64,000 bases of DNA from Clostridium zeae (GCF_017312485.1 NZ_BMBA01000006.1:62001-126000); one strand, 5' to 3'. Positions 47,163 to 57,753 are shown, numbered from the stretch's first letter. Numbers and translations: made by a program. The notes: a model not told the origin generated them from the letters alone.

Positions 47163-47382
47163 GAAAATACACTCCCTCTTTTTTTTTAACCCCAAATACA
47201 TGTTGTTTAGTGACATCTAAATTCTTCTTTAGCGCACTGATCTATCTATTAAAACATGACATTGATTTATCTACATGTTAGTAAGATCTCTCTAACTATT
47301 ATAGATAACTCAATTAAAAATTCACTTACCCTAAAAGTGATTTTCAACTTGGCATGTATAATATACTCTTAGTATTACTCTA

Positions 47383-47485
47383 AAAAAATAGCTAATGCGC
47401 TTTTCATTAATGATTTTTTCTTGCGCATCTGCCTTTTTCGAACAAATGTTACGAAATTGTGGCAGCAATAAATCTTTATTATATA
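47383..47485 (-). repeat. Dispersed 100-bp element, copy D, between pfkA and pyk
   Basis: On the minus strand: CTGCC arm, TTCGAAAAAGGCAGATGCGC arm, then a weak AATG/CATT hairpin and TTTTTTT. A frame from a TTG at 47468 runs 45 codons through KKADAQEKIINEKRISYFF to a stop at 47331. It is the most diverged copy. In the rest of the 429-bp gap I see only a directly repeated AAAGCTTTAAA (47511 region and 47531 region). Confidence 0.65.
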
Positions 47486-47591
47486 AACAATATTTTCATT
47501 TACGTATATATAAAGCTTTAAACCCTAAATAAAGCTTTAAACAGACGCAAACTACATTCTATCATATAATTACCTTAAAATAAAATATATT

Positions 47592-48551
47592 TTAATATGA
47601 AAGTGCTGAGGCTATATCATAAAGTTCATTATCAAACTTTCTTTCCATAGCTAAAGCTTCATCTATATCCATATCCATTACTTGGTTGTTCTTTATACCA
47701 ACAACTCTACAAGTTTTACCTTCAAGCAGTAATTCAACTGCTCTAGCACCCATTCTTGATGCAAGAACTATATCTGATGCTGATGGACTACCACCTCTTT
47801 GTATATGTCCAAGTATTGTAGCTCTAGTTTCTAATCCTGTAACTTCTTCAATATGCTTAGCTAGTTCATCAGCTCCGCCAACGCCTTCTGCAAGAAGTAT
47901 AAGATTATGCATCTTTCCTTTAGCCTTACCTTCAAGTATTGTTTTGCATAATTCGTCTTGGTCAAATCCTTTTTCTGGAACTACTATAGCTTCAGCTCCA
48001 CCAGCAAGACCTGCATATAAAGCTAAATCTCCACAGTGTCTTCCCATTACTTCTACAACAGAAACTCTTTCATGTGATGTTGAAGTATCTCTTAATTTGT
48101 TTACTGCATCTATAACTGTATTTAAAGCTGTATCAAATCCTATAGTATAATCTGTGTAAGCTAAGTCATTATCAATTGTTCCTGGAAGACCAATTGTCTT
48201 AACACCAAGCTTTGATATAAGTTTAGCTCCTGTGAAAGATCCATCTCCACCAACAACTACAAGTGCATCAACACCATAAGCCTTTAGTATGTTTGCAGCT
48301 TTTTTTCTTCCTTCTTCTTGTTTGAACTCTTCACATCTTGCAGTTCTTAGGATTGTACCACCTCTTTGGATTATGTCAGATACGCTACTTCTATCCATCT
48401 TGAAAAGTTCTCCATTTATAAGACCTGCGTAACCTCTTTTTATACCCATAACTTCTAATCCATTATGTAAAGCCATTCTTACTACCGCTCTTACAGCAGC
48501 ATTCATTCCTGGTGCATCTCCACCACTTGTTAAAACAGCGATTTTTTTCAT
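47592..48551 (-). CDS. pfkA: ATP-dependent 6-phosphofructokinase
   Basis: 319 residues from ATG 48551 ([17 protein letters not shown]), the standard family length and start, with GGAGGAGG upstream; 14 in-frame codons before it contain that site. Active-site segments: GGDGSFTGA for [11 protein letters not shown] with the catalytic Asp, MGRHCGDLA and [10 protein letters not shown]. Allosteric control by ADP/PEP is expected for this type. Neighbourhood dnaE-pfkA-pyk is common in clostridia. Confidence 0.97.
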   Translation of the reverse strand: MKKIAVLTSGGDAPGMNAAVRAVVRMALHNGLEVMGIKRGYAGLINGELFKMDRSSVSDIIQRGGTILRTARCEEFKQEEGRKKAANILKAYGVDALVVVGGDGSFTGAKLISKLGVKTIGLPGTIDNDLAYTDYTIGFDTALNTVIDAVNKLRDTSTSHERVSVVEVMGRHCGDLALYAGLAGGAEAIVVPEKGFDQDELCKTILEGKAKGKMHNLILLAEGVGGADELAKHIEEVTGLETRATILGHIQRGGSPSASDIVLASRMGARAVELLLEGKTCRVVGIKNNQVMDMDIDEALAMERKFDNELYDIASALSY

Positions 48552-48940
48552 AATATTTCCTCCTCCACACATTATGGACACTTTAAGTCCCACCTGTGCT
48601 AAATATTACCCACATTTATTAACTAGATTAATTTTACATAAAGTACGAAGATTTTTCAATGTCAAAATTAGAAAATTAGTCAAAATATCTTTATAAAGTT
48701 TGGCTTATTAGCATTTGAATATTCTGATAAATATTATTATCTGTACTCCAAATAAATTCATCCAAATAAATTCTAACTAATATTTTCACAATTTTCAATG
48801 ATTTTGTGTTGAAATATAGAAATAATTGACGAAACATTAGGGATTGATACAAATTATTATATCCTTTTTGTGTTTTTTTTATATCTAGTTAAAAAATAAA
48901 TGAAATACTTTAAATTCTTTTTAAATTTTAATAAGAAAAA

Positions 48941-48979
48941 AGTCTAAGGAACACCGTATACCTACAGTTTCCTTAGACT
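48941..48979 (-). terminator. Terminator downstream of dnaE
   Basis: AGTCTAAGGAA pairs perfectly with TTCCTTAGACT, followed by TTTTTTCTTATT on the minus strand. It lies beyond the 202-bp palindromic element, so that element would be in the dnaE 3' untranslated region. The rest of the 717-bp gap 48552-49268 shows no gene. Confidence 0.85.
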
Positions 48980-49042
48980 GTTAAATTTATTTAACAATTA
49001 AATATATATTGAATTCATATTTAGTGTCGTATAAAGAATATT

Positions 49043-49244
49043 GTTAAAATTAAGTGGTTATACAGGAGATGCTCTATGAGCGAGCTATTAGAATTAAATG
49101 ATTTTTTCAGATGGAGTGGCGTTAATAAACTGTACTGTCCGAACGTAGTGAGTTTACAGTTTTAGCCATGGAATATGAAAAAATCATATTAATTCTTTGC
49201 GAAGCCTCATTAAAGCATCGGATGAATAACCACTTAATTTTAAC
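49043..49244. repeat. 202-bp near-complete palindromic element
   Basis: The outer 21 bp (GTTAAAATTAAGTGGTTATAC) match the complement of the other end with one mismatch (the string here is split at base 21 of the arm). Inner parts also pair: GATGCT with AGCATC, AGAATTAAATGATTTTTTCA with TGAAAAAATCATATTAATTCT-like sequence, and AAACTGTA with TTTACAGTTT around a centre near 49130. The whole element can fold into one long imperfect hairpin. One arm recurs at 53975-54030. It has no coding frame. A miniature transposable element or a large structured 3' element is possible. Confidence 0.7.
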
Positions 49245-49268
49245 TAAGTGCTTTAATAGCACGTGAAT

Positions 49269-52200
49269 TTAATCCACAACTTTTATATTTTCATCCCCAA
49301 AATATCCTCTTAATGTTGATAATATATCCCCATCTAGTGATACCCAAAGATCTTTACCTAATCTAAAGTTTTGTCTTTCTTTTTCTGAAAAAATATAAAC
49401 TGGTGTATCCCCTTTAAAAGGTTCTATTATGGGTTTTAAAAGTTTATTTACAGTTCTAGCTTTTTCATTATCCTGCACTCTAATATATATTTTTGAAGAA
49501 TTAAGCTTTTCAAGAGGCTGTATTTCCTCACATATAAGTTTTGGCAGCTCATCTTCTTTTAAGCTCACTCGTCCTCTAACAACAACAAGTGAATCCTCAT
49601 TTATAAGGCTATTCACTTTCTCTAATGTCTTAGGAAATACAATTACTTCAATAATTCCACTAAGATCTTCAAGCTTAATAAAAGCCATAATTGTATTATT
49701 TCTAGTTACTTTTCTTGAAACTTCAGCAATTATACCACCAAGAACAACTCTTTCACCGTCGCTTACTGATGCATTCACTATAATCTTATTGTCTATTGCT
49801 TCTCCCAAAGCATCCTCTTCTAAAACCTGATTGTGAGAAAGAAGTATTTTTTCAATTCTCATCGAAGTCTGAAGTTTTAGACTCTGAGCATACTCATCTA
49901 AAGGATGTCCTGTAATATAAAGACCTGTCATTTCTTTTTCCATAGCTAAAAGATATTTTTTATCAAATTCTTTTATCTCAGGATACTTTATTGTTGGGGT
50001 ATCCAAAACAGAACTATCTTCATTTCCAAATAAACTTATTTGTCCATCTATGTTTCTTTTTCTCTGATTGCCTATACTATCTAATACTTTTTCATAAACT
50101 GCAAGAAGTCTTGATCTGAATAACTTAAAACAGTCGAAAGCTCCAGCTTTTATAAGACTTTCTGTTGCTCTTTTATTTATTGTAGTAAGATCTACTTTGT
50201 TTGCAAAATCAATAAGTGATTTAAAATATCCTTTTTCCTGTCTTGATTTTACTACACTATCCACTACATTCATTCCTACGTTTTTTATAGCTGCAAGTCC
50301 GAATCTAATGGTATCTCCTTTAACAGTAAATTTAGAGTAACTTTCATTTATATCTGGTGGCAACACTTGTATTCCAAGACTTTCAGCAAAATTAATATAG
50401 TAAGCTACCTTTTCATTTATACCCATAACTGAATTTAACATAGCAGCTATATACTCTACAGGATAGTACTTCATAAGATATGCTGTTTGAAATCCTACCA
50501 CTGCATATGCAGCTGCGTGGCTTTTATTAAACGCATAAGAAGCAAAATCCATCATAGAATCAAATATTTTATTTCCGATTTCTTCAGATATACCATTTCT
50601 AAGGCATCCTGGAACTTCAATTTCTCCATTCTCATCAACAATTCCGTAGATGAAGTTTTTACGTTCTTCTTCCATAACCTTATGTTTTTTCTTAGACATA
50701 GCTCTTCTAACAAGGTCACTACGTCCCATTGAATATCCACCAAGTTTTCTAACTATCTCCATAACCTGCTCTTGATATACTAAGCAACCATAAGTAACTT
50801 TTAGTATCGGTTCTAAATGTGGAGTAAGATATGTTATCTTATCAGGATTTTTTTTATTCTCTATGTATCTTGGTATTTCAGCCATAGGACCTGGTCTATA
50901 AAGTGATATTCCGGCTATTATATCCTCTAAAGAATCTGGTTTAAGTTCCTTCATAAAGGAAGTCATACCTGCTGATTCTAATTGGAATACACCAACTGTC
51001 TTTCCTTCACCGAGCATCTTATACACATCTTTATCGTCAAAATTCACTTTGTCGAGGTCTATGTCTATATCACGGTTTTGCTTAATCATCTCTACAGCAT
51101 CTTTCATTACTGTTAAAGTTCTAAGTCCTAAGAAGTCCATCTTTAATAGCCCAAGTTCTTCGAGGGTACCCATATCAAATTGTGTTACTATGTTATCTTC
51201 ATTTCTTTGCAATGGCACATATTCTACCAAAGGTCTCGAAGCGATTACTACTCCAGCAGCATGCGTAGATGAGTGTCTTGGAAGACCTTCTAGTTCTCGG
51301 CTTATATCTATTAATTCTTTTACTCTTGCATCATTATCATATTCACTTTTTAACTCAGGGTTTAAAGTCAATGCCTTCTCTATAGTTATCCCAAGCATTG
51401 TAGGTATCATCTTAGCTATTTTATCAACTTCACTATAGGAATAGTTCATAGCTCTTCCTACATCTCTTATACAACCTCTGGCAGCCATAGTACCGAAGGT
51501 TATAATCTGGGAAACATTCTGTATTCCATACTTTTCTACCACATAATCGATGACTTCCTGACGTCTTTCATAGCAGAAGTCACTATCTATATCTGGCATA
51601 CTTATTCTCTCTGGATTTAAGAATCTCTCAAATAGTAAACTGTATTTAATTGAATCTATTTTTGTTATTCCAAGTGTATATGCTACTAATGAACCAGCCC
51701 CAGAACCTCTTCCTGGTCCTGTAGGTATTCCATTCTCATTTGCGAATCTTATAAAATCCCAAACTATCAAAAAGTAGTCTACATATCCCATTTGATTTAT
51801 GACAGATAACTCATAATTTAATCTATCTATATAAATCTTAGCATCTTCATTTATTTGTCCAAACTCTAGTATTCTGTCTAAATCAAATTCCTTATTTAAA
51901 AAGTCGTTGAATACCTCGTACCTTTCAATCAGCCCTTTAAAGCAGACTTCCACCATGTATTCAAACGGATCCGTTCCTTCAGGTAATGGGAACTTAGGCA
52001 GCTTTGATGTATGAAATTCATAATCAAAATCACACTGTTCAGCTATCTTTTGGGTGTTCTCCAAGGCTTCTGGCACATAAGAAAACATATCCCACATCTC
52101 TTCAGATGATTTTAAATAGAATTGGTCTGAGGGATATCTCATTCTATTCTCTTCTTCTACAGTTTTACCAGTCTGTATGCAAAGTAAGACATCATGAGAT

Positions 52201-52853
52201 CTGGAATCCTTTTTTTCTATATAATGAACATCATTTGTTGCTACAAGCGGTAAATCTAACTCTTTAGCCAATTCTATATTCATATCATTAACTTTTCGTT
52301 CATCATCAGTTCCATGATACTGTATCTCTAGATAAAAACCATCTTTAAAGGTTTCCTTGTAAAATAATGCAGCTTCTTTTGCTCTTTCTCTATTTCCGTT
52401 TAATAAATTTGATTGAACTTCTCCACCTAAGCAAGCACTTAGTGCAATTAACCCTTCGCTATGTTCACTTAAAAACTGGTGATCTGTTCTAGGTTTGTAG
52501 TAAAACCCATCAGTAGATGCTTTTGATACTATCTGCATCAAATTTTCATAACCTTTTTCATTTTTTACAAGAAGTACAAGATGATATGTTTTATTATCTG
52601 AGTCAATATTTTTTATATACATTGACTTAGGAACTACATAAACTTCACAGCCTAATATAGGTTTTATCCCTACATTCTTTGCTGCTTTATAAAAATCAAC
52701 ACATCCATACATTACTCCATGATCTGTTATAGCTATACTTTCCATTCCAAGGTCTTTTGCCTTAGCTACTACCTTATCTATCTTTCCTGATCCATCTAGC
52801 AAGCTATATCCAGTATGGAGATGAAGATGAGTAAATTTCTTATCACTCAACAT
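49269..52853 (-). CDS. dnaE: DNA polymerase III alpha subunit
   Basis: 1194 residues, ATG with AAAGGAGG. The N-terminal PHP domain (HLHTGYSLLDGSGKI, AITDHGVMYG) is intact. The polymerase core has PTGPGRGSGAGSLVAY and the catalytic aspartates in MPDIDSDF, later FLGLRTLTVM and GVFQLESAGM. An OB-fold domain lies near residues 1030-1110. It is of the DnaE1-like group rather than PolC and is either the lagging-strand or the general replicative polymerase. It is upstream of pfkA and pyk. Confidence 0.97.
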   Translation of the reverse strand: MLSDKKFTHLHLHTGYSLLDGSGKIDKVVAKAKDLGMESIAITDHGVMYGCVDFYKAAKNVGIKPILGCEVYVVPKSMYIKNIDSDNKTYHLVLLVKNEKGYENLMQIVSKASTDGFYYKPRTDHQFLSEHSEGLIALSACLGGEVQSNLLNGNRERAKEAALFYKETFKDGFYLEIQYHGTDDERKVNDMNIELAKELDLPLVATNDVHYIEKKDSRSHDVLLCIQTGKTVEEENRMRYPSDQFYLKSSEEMWDMFSYVPEALENTQKIAEQCDFDYEFHTSKLPKFPLPEGTDPFEYMVEVCFKGLIERYEVFNDFLNKEFDLDRILEFGQINEDAKIYIDRLNYELSVINQMGYVDYFLIVWDFIRFANENGIPTGPGRGSGAGSLVAYTLGITKIDSIKYSLLFERFLNPERISMPDIDSDFCYERRQEVIDYVVEKYGIQNVSQIITFGTMAARGCIRDVGRAMNYSYSEVDKIAKMIPTMLGITIEKALTLNPELKSEYDNDARVKELIDISRELEGLPRHSSTHAAGVVIASRPLVEYVPLQRNEDNIVTQFDMGTLEELGLLKMDFLGLRTLTVMKDAVEMIKQNRDIDIDLDKVNFDDKDVYKMLGEGKTVGVFQLESAGMTSFMKELKPDSLEDIIAGISLYRPGPMAEIPRYIENKKNPDKITYLTPHLEPILKVTYGCLVYQEQVMEIVRKLGGYSMGRSDLVRRAMSKKKHKVMEEERKNFIYGIVDENGEIEVPGCLRNGISEEIGNKIFDSMMDFASYAFNKSHAAAYAVVGFQTAYLMKYYPVEYIAAMLNSVMGINEKVAYYINFAESLGIQVLPPDINESYSKFTVKGDTIRFGLAAIKNVGMNVVDSVVKSRQEKGYFKSLIDFANKVDLTTINKRATESLIKAGAFDCFKLFRSRLLAVYEKVLDSIGNQRKRNIDGQISLFGNEDSSVLDTPTIKYPEIKEFDKKYLLAMEKEMTGLYITGHPLDEYAQSLKLQTSMRIEKILLSHNQVLEEDALGEAIDNKIIVNASVSDGERVVLGGIIAEVSRKVTRNNTIMAFIKLEDLSGIIEVIVFPKTLEKVNSLINEDSLVVVRGRVSLKEDELPKLICEEIQPLEKLNSSKIYIRVQDNEKARTVNKLLKPIIEPFKGDTPVYIFSEKERQNFRLGKDLWVSLDGDILSTLRGYFGDENIKVVD

Positions 52854-52992
52854 AGCACCCTCCTTTTTGCTTATACTAAATAACTTTTTTATCTAATTCT
52901 TAAATATATACTTTTAAATTTGATTAAAGTTTAACCTTCTATTTTATCTATTTTGATGAAAAACTATTCTTATTAAAAGTATCGTGTAACTA

Positions 52993-53946
52993 TTATAACT
53001 CTACTTTATTAACCTGTACATAAGCAGTAGAGTTTCTAAACTTATTTGCTGCTTCTTCAGGAGAAATAACATTTATATAAACTTCAGTGCTCATCTCAAA
53101 CCCCGCAAAAAAACTTCCTCTTGGCAATATATCAACATAAAAATGTTGGCAACAATTACTATCCTTATAAATGTAATAACATATATTAAGCGGTATATCT
53201 CCTAGACTTTTATATATTATGTTAAATACCTCTTCAAATAATTTTGAAAGCTCATCTATTCCATCATCACATAATATTTCTTCAAAAGAACCTCTATGAT
53301 GCTTACATGCTATTCTTAGTTGATATTGAAGTGTAGACCCATAAGGAGCATAAACTATATAATTACCTCTATCTAATATAATTCTTTCTACTGCAAGTAA
53401 CTCTGATTCAACTTCTTCGCAGACCTTACAATATTTATCCTGTAACAACTTACTTTGAGGCGTAAAATTTAAAGCAATAATTTGAGAATGTGGATGTTCT
53501 AACGAAGCCCCACCTTCCCTACCATAATTCTTAAAAATCTGTAAGTACTTCATATCCTTATCACTAAAACACTTTTCAGCTGCATCCTTATACGCTACAA
53601 ATATATTTCTCCACTTTTTTGCCTGATATTGATAGAGCTTTTTATTATGCTCAGGAGTTTCAATAACCACATAGTGATAACCCTTAATTGTATCTCCATC
53701 TTCTGTCACAGTAGGATATTTATTTTTAACAACTCTAACACTCCAGTTCTCATCCCCTATTTTTAATATTTCACATGGTGTTTCGGCTTCGTTCCCTTTA
53801 CAAAACGGACAATCGCCATGGTTATATTGTAATTTAGAATTAACCTGCTCTTCCTGTTCATTCCTATTATCAATGGGTCTAGCTCTTCTATTTGTAGCTA
53901 TTATCACTTGCTTCCCAGTTAGATTATCTATTCTTATTTCATTCAT
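52993..53946 (-). CDS. Galactose-1-phosphate uridylyltransferase-like (HIT superfamily) protein
   Basis: 317 residues from ATG 53946 (MNEIRIDNLTGKQVII), with AAGGAG upstream. A longer frame to 54030 would translate the half copy of the palindromic repeat and is rejected. The catalytic HIT-type motif is LEHPHSQIIALNF; a CPFCKGNE pair and a CKVCEEVE pair fit the zinc site of GalT-fold enzymes. GalT-like proteins transfer nucleotidyl groups between sugar phosphates. Sequence details differ from standard GalT1/GalT2, so the substrate is uncertain. Confidence 0.75.
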   Translation of the reverse strand: MNEIRIDNLTGKQVIIATNRRARPIDNRNEQEEQVNSKLQYNHGDCPFCKGNEAETPCEILKIGDENWSVRVVKNKYPTVTEDGDTIKGYHYVVIETPEHNKKLYQYQAKKWRNIFVAYKDAAEKCFSDKDMKYLQIFKNYGREGGASLEHPHSQIIALNFTPQSKLLQDKYCKVCEEVESELLAVERIILDRGNYIVYAPYGSTLQYQLRIACKHHRGSFEEILCDDGIDELSKLFEEVFNIIYKSLGDIPLNICYYIYKDSNCCQHFYVDILPRGSFFAGFEMSTEVYINVISPEEAANKFRNSTAYVQVNKVEL

Positions 53947-53974
53947 ATAAATCCTACTCCTTATAATTATGGAC

Positions 53975-54030
53975 AATTCTTTGCGTAAGCTCATCAAAGC
54001 ATCGGATGTATACCCGCTTAATTTCAACAC
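53975..54030. repeat. Half copy of the palindromic element
   Basis: It matches 49191-49243 in the same orientation: AATTCTTTGCG, CTCAT-AAAGCATCGGATG and CTTAATTT are shared, with scattered differences. The other arm is absent. It lies across the promoter region of the GalT-like gene. Confidence 0.65.
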
Positions 54031-54080
54031 AGATTTTTAACGATGCCTGAATATGTATTATCAAATCTCAAGAAAAAGAA

Positions 54081-54111
54081 AAAATTGCTATTATTACATT
54101 ATAGCAATTTT
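54081..54111 (-). terminator. Terminator of the DUF4349 gene
   Basis: AAAATTGCTAT pairs with ATAGCAATTTT on the minus strand and is followed by TTCTTTTTC, 40 bp after the stop codon. Confidence 0.8.
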
Positions 54112-54148
54112 CTCAACTTTCATGAATTTAAGTATTTAATTTATATAT

Positions 54149-55147
54149 TTATTTTACGTTCTTATCTTCTTTAATTTTATTTACTCTTTTATATATTTTT
54201 AGACCAACAAAAGCTATTCCACTTAATATAACCAGATATGGCAATACACTTGCTAAAACCAATACAAAGTCTTTAAGCAGTGCCCCTAAGGATATAATTG
54301 ATTGTTTAAAATTATAAATTAATTTTTCTCCGAATCCTTTAGGAGCCTTATCTACAACTTTTATCTCCTCAACCTCATTTATGTTTATAGTTAAAGATGA
54401 AAACTCTACTAAGTTATCCCACTTTTTAAGATTCCCAGTTAAAGATTCTATTTGATACCTTATATTAGCCAGTTGCTGCTCTATCTCAAAAACATCCTTA
54501 AGTGATCCTGATTTCTTTAATAGTTCCAATAACCTTTCTTCTTGAATCTTTAAGGAATTGACTCTTGCCTCTGTATCGAAATATGAGGATGTAATATCCT
54601 CACCCTTTATAGATTTAAATATAACTGTGCCATAATTACCTGCATCATTGATAAAGCCATCAAATTTATCCTTAGGTATTTTCACTTGAAGCTTTGCATT
54701 TCTAGCTACAAATTGTTCTTGCCCCTCTGTTTTCTTACCATCTATTGATGAATTCTCAATATATCCGCCCAATTTTTCAACAGCCTTCGTAATTGAACTT
54801 ATACTTTCATCAAACTTTAAACTTTGTATGGTCAATTCTCCACTTTTTATTATCTTTCTTTGCTCTGCAGCTTTAACATCATTTTTTTCATTACTACCTG
54901 AATTACTCTTACTTTGATCTGAACTTACTTCATTGCCAGTTCCGGTTGCCTGCCCCACAGTACTATCTTTTGCCTTTGCTGCTTCATCAGCGGTTACACT
55001 TAACTTTCCATCACTGCTACTTTGAGGTGCACTACTACTTGATTTAGCTGAACTCATATCTTTCTTAGAAGCAGAACAGGACGTCAGCATTACTGATGAG
55101 CTTATAATTAAAGCCGCAAGAATTTTAAAAAGAACCTTTTTTCTCAT
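54149..55147 (-). CDS. DUF4349 lipoprotein
   Basis: 332 residues. A lipoprotein signal (lipobox LTSC, Cys near 24) is followed by a Ser-rich linker of about 70 residues. The DUF4349 domain (about 95-265) contains SGELTIQSLKFDESI, GKLGGYIENSSIDG-like and a heptad coiled coil (SLKIQEERLLELLKKSGS). A membrane segment lies near 290-312, then a basic tail. It is thus anchored twice, with the domain outside the cell. The function is unknown. It lies 316 bp downstream of whiA, behind a strong terminator. Confidence 0.85.
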   Translation of the reverse strand: MRKKVLFKILAALIISSSVMLTSCSASKKDMSSAKSSSSAPQSSSDGKLSVTADEAAKAKDSTVGQATGTGNEVSSDQSKSNSGSNEKNDVKAAEQRKIIKSGELTIQSLKFDESISSITKAVEKLGGYIENSSIDGKKTEGQEQFVARNAKLQVKIPKDKFDGFINDAGNYGTVIFKSIKGEDITSSYFDTEARVNSLKIQEERLLELLKKSGSLKDVFEIEQQLANIRYQIESLTGNLKKWDNLVEFSSLTININEVEEIKVVDKAPKGFGEKLIYNFKQSIISLGALLKDFVLVLASVLPYLVILSGIAFVGLKIYKRVNKIKEDKNVK

Positions 55148-55392
55148 AACACTACCCCTTTATATTTTATTTATGACTAAAGACCCCTTAAAACTATAAT
55201 CATCAGGATCAGGTTGATTAAATCAGAAAATTCTCACAATAAAGTCATTTCACTTCTATATACGATTTTATTTTAATAAAGACACAATAATTCCAAAATT
55301 TATTAATATTTTATTAACTAGTTCATATTTTTTCAATATTTCATTTTCTAATAGGCATAAAAGCCACTAATCCCGTTTCACTATATAATAAA

Positions 55393-55440
55393 AATGGGAT
55401 TCAGTATAAAAAGCTTATCACTTTTATACTAAATCCCATT
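55393..55440 (-). terminator. Strong terminator of the rapZ-yvcK-whiA operon
   Basis: AATGGGATT(T)AGTATAAAA pairs with TTTTATACT(G)AATCCCATT with one mismatch, then TTTTATT on the minus strand. It lies in the 316-bp gap 55148-55463, which otherwise holds only the DUF4349 promoter region. Confidence 0.9.
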
Positions 55441-55463
55441 AATTCTTTTATTTGTTTTCTATT

Positions 55464-56414
55464 TTAAATTTGGCCAGATCTTATTTCATCAGCAATCTTT
55501 TCTATCTTTCTTAATCTATGGTTTATTCCTGATTTACCTACAGGTGGATCTAACATCTCACCTAATTCCTTCAGCGATTCATCCGGATATGATAATCTGA
55601 GTTCTGCAACCTCTCTAAGATTTTTAGGCAATCTTGCGAGACCTATCTGTCTTTGTATAAGTTTTATACTCTCAACTTGTCTTACTGCAGCATTCACAGT
55701 CTTACTCAGGTTTGCAGTTTCACAATTAACCAGTCTATTTACGTTATTTCTCATCTCTTTCATGATCCTTATATTTTCAAGCTCTAATAAAGAAGAATGA
55801 GCGCCTATAACATTTAACAGATCTACTATTTGTTCGCCTTCCTTGATGTAAACAATGTAACTATTTTTTCTTTGAATAACCTTTGAGCTAAGTGAAAATG
55901 TATTAATTACATCTCTCAAGTCTTCTGCATATTCTAGAGAATGAGTAACAAGTTCAAGGTGGTAATTTTTCTCAGGGTTACTAATACTACCTCCCCCAAT
56001 AAATGCCCCTCTAACATAAGCCTTTCTTTTTTCTTCATCAGAAACAAGATCTTCATCTATTCTATAATCAAGGGTAGTCATGCCATCTACTTCTCTTAGA
56101 ATGCCAGTTTCCTTTAAAAGTTCTTTAACTCCCATCTCCTCAGTTATAAGAACCATATAAATATTATTCTTTTTTAGTGAATTACTTCTCTTTACCATAA
56201 GTCTAGAATGTATGGTGAAGTGATCCTTCAAAATTGTAAAAACAAGTCTTGCACAAGCTGGATTCTCTGTGGTTATCTTAAAGCTTATCTGTCTGCCACT
56301 AAAAGCCAAGGTTCCGCTGACTTTCATAATCGCAGATAACTCAGCTAAGGCTTCAGCTTTGCTTAAATCAGTATATCTGCATATTTCTCCTTTAACCTTT
56401 GATGAAAATGACAT
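55464..56414 (-). CDS. whiA: WhiA, DNA-binding protein
   Basis: 316 residues with AAGGAAGG upstream. The N-terminal half has the degenerate LAGLIDADG homing-endonuclease fold (AYVRGAFIGGGSISNPEK) without catalytic acids, and the C-terminal half (about 225-310) has the WhiA helix-turn-helix (LSYPDESLKELGEMLDPPVG then SGINHRLRKI). WhiA influences cell division and chromosome segregation in Bacillus and sporulation in Streptomyces. It is the last gene of the conserved rapZ-yvcK-whiA cluster. Confidence 0.96.
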   Translation of the reverse strand: MSFSSKVKGEICRYTDLSKAEALAELSAIMKVSGTLAFSGRQISFKITTENPACARLVFTILKDHFTIHSRLMVKRSNSLKKNNIYMVLITEEMGVKELLKETGILREVDGMTTLDYRIDEDLVSDEEKRKAYVRGAFIGGGSISNPEKNYHLELVTHSLEYAEDLRDVINTFSLSSKVIQRKNSYIVYIKEGEQIVDLLNVIGAHSSLLELENIRIMKEMRNNVNRLVNCETANLSKTVNAAVRQVESIKLIQRQIGLARLPKNLREVAELRLSYPDESLKELGEMLDPPVGKSGINHRLRKIEKIADEIRSGQI

Positions 56415-56430
56415 AAATACCCCTTCCTTG

Positions 56431-57753
56431 CTACTTTTCCTTTAATCTTTGTGATAAGTACATATATTCTAATATCTTTTTTCTATCATACAGTAACTTC
56501 TTCTCCATTACTGTCTGCATTATTATCTCAGCTAATTTTTCTGAATCATGCCTTATGAGGCCTTTATTAATATTTACGAGGTTAGCCTTTACTACTTCTA
56601 CCCCCATCTTTTGTAATTCTGCTAAATCCAATTCAACTATTTCTGATCCATCTTCCCAATATCTTTTCTTAAGTTCGTCTGAAATATTGTCCACATTAGC
56701 AATTACACAATCCACTGTATCTTTTCCACAATAGTCATTTAAAATTTTTATATGATCTGATACCTTAAATCCATCCGTTTCTCCTGGTTGGGTCATTATA
56801 TTAGATACATAAATCTTAAACGCCTTGCTTCTCTTAACAGCATAAGTTATTTCTTTTACTAACATATTAGGAATGACACTAGTATACAGACTTCCTGGTC
56901 CTAATACAATAGCATCAGCCTCTCTTATAGCATCTAAGGCGTCATCTAGAGGCTTTGCATCTTCAGGTATTATAGATAACTTCTTTATTCTAGTTTTATT
57001 CTCATAGGCGATCTCAGGGATCATCGATTCACCTTCAACAATCTGTCCATTATCTAATTCTGCCTTAAGCTGCATATTTTCCAAGGTAACTGGCAAAACC
57101 TTACCGGTTACTGCTAGTACTGAACTCATTTTTTGAACTGCATCTTCAAAATTATCAGATATTCCATCCATGGCTGCTAAAAATAAATTACCAAAGCTTT
57201 GGTTTTTTAATCTACCATCTTTAAATCTATATTGAAGTAAATCCTCCATAAGAGGTTCTGTATCAGCAAGTGCCAATATACAGTTTCTTATATCTCCAGG
57301 AGGAAGAATCCCTAAATCTTCACGTAAATCTCCAGAACCTCCACCATCATCTGCAACGGTAACTATTGCAGTAATATTAGATGTATAATACTTTAATCCT
57401 CTAAGCATAGTAGAGAGTCCAGTACCTCCACCTACAACTACAATCTTAGGTCCCTTTACTAAAAGTCTCTTTTCATAAATAAGGTTTTCTATCTTTTCGT
57501 TATCAAAAGAAACCTTTATATATCCTTTATTCATTAAGGCTATTATTGCTCTTATCCCCTCTGTTACAGATACATATATTATAAAAATTCCTGTTATATT
57601 TAAGAAAACGAAAAACACCTTATACGGGATATTATAAACCTTATGCTGCACCAGTTCGTTTAGACCAAAGGCTATAAATAGAATACCTAGTATTGCATAC
57701 ACTATCCATCTTTTAAGTTTAATTCCTGGTTTTAGCCAATCTATTAGCCTCAT
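56431..57753 (-). CDS. yvcK: YvcK/CofD-like gluconeogenesis factor with N-terminal membrane anchor
   Basis: 440 residues. Two hydrophobic segments (about 16-33 and 43-65) precede the CofD-like domain, an extension of about 100 residues typical of clostridial forms. Core motifs: [37 protein letters not shown] and [12 protein letters not shown]. In Bacillus YvcK binds UDP-sugars and is needed for growth on gluconeogenic carbon and for peptidoglycan control. Its start overlaps the rapZ stop by 4 bp. Confidence 0.95.
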   Translation of the reverse strand: MRLIDWLKPGIKLKRWIVYAILGILFIAFGLNELVQHKVYNIPYKVFFVFLNITGIFIIYVSVTEGIRAIIALMNKGYIKVSFDNEKIENLIYEKRLLVKGPKIVVVGGGTGLSTMLRGLKYYTSNITAIVTVADDGGGSGDLREDLGILPPGDIRNCILALADTEPLMEDLLQYRFKDGRLKNQSFGNLFLAAMDGISDNFEDAVQKMSSVLAVTGKVLPVTLENMQLKAELDNGQIVEGESMIPEIAYENKTRIKKLSIIPEDAKPLDDALDAIREADAIVLGPGSLYTSVIPNMLVKEITYAVKRSKAFKIYVSNIMTQPGETDGFKVSDHIKILNDYCGKDTVDCVIANVDNISDELKKRYWEDGSEIVELDLAELQKMGVEVVKANLVNINKGLIRHDSEKLAEIIMQTVMEKKLLYDRKKILEYMYLSQRLKEK

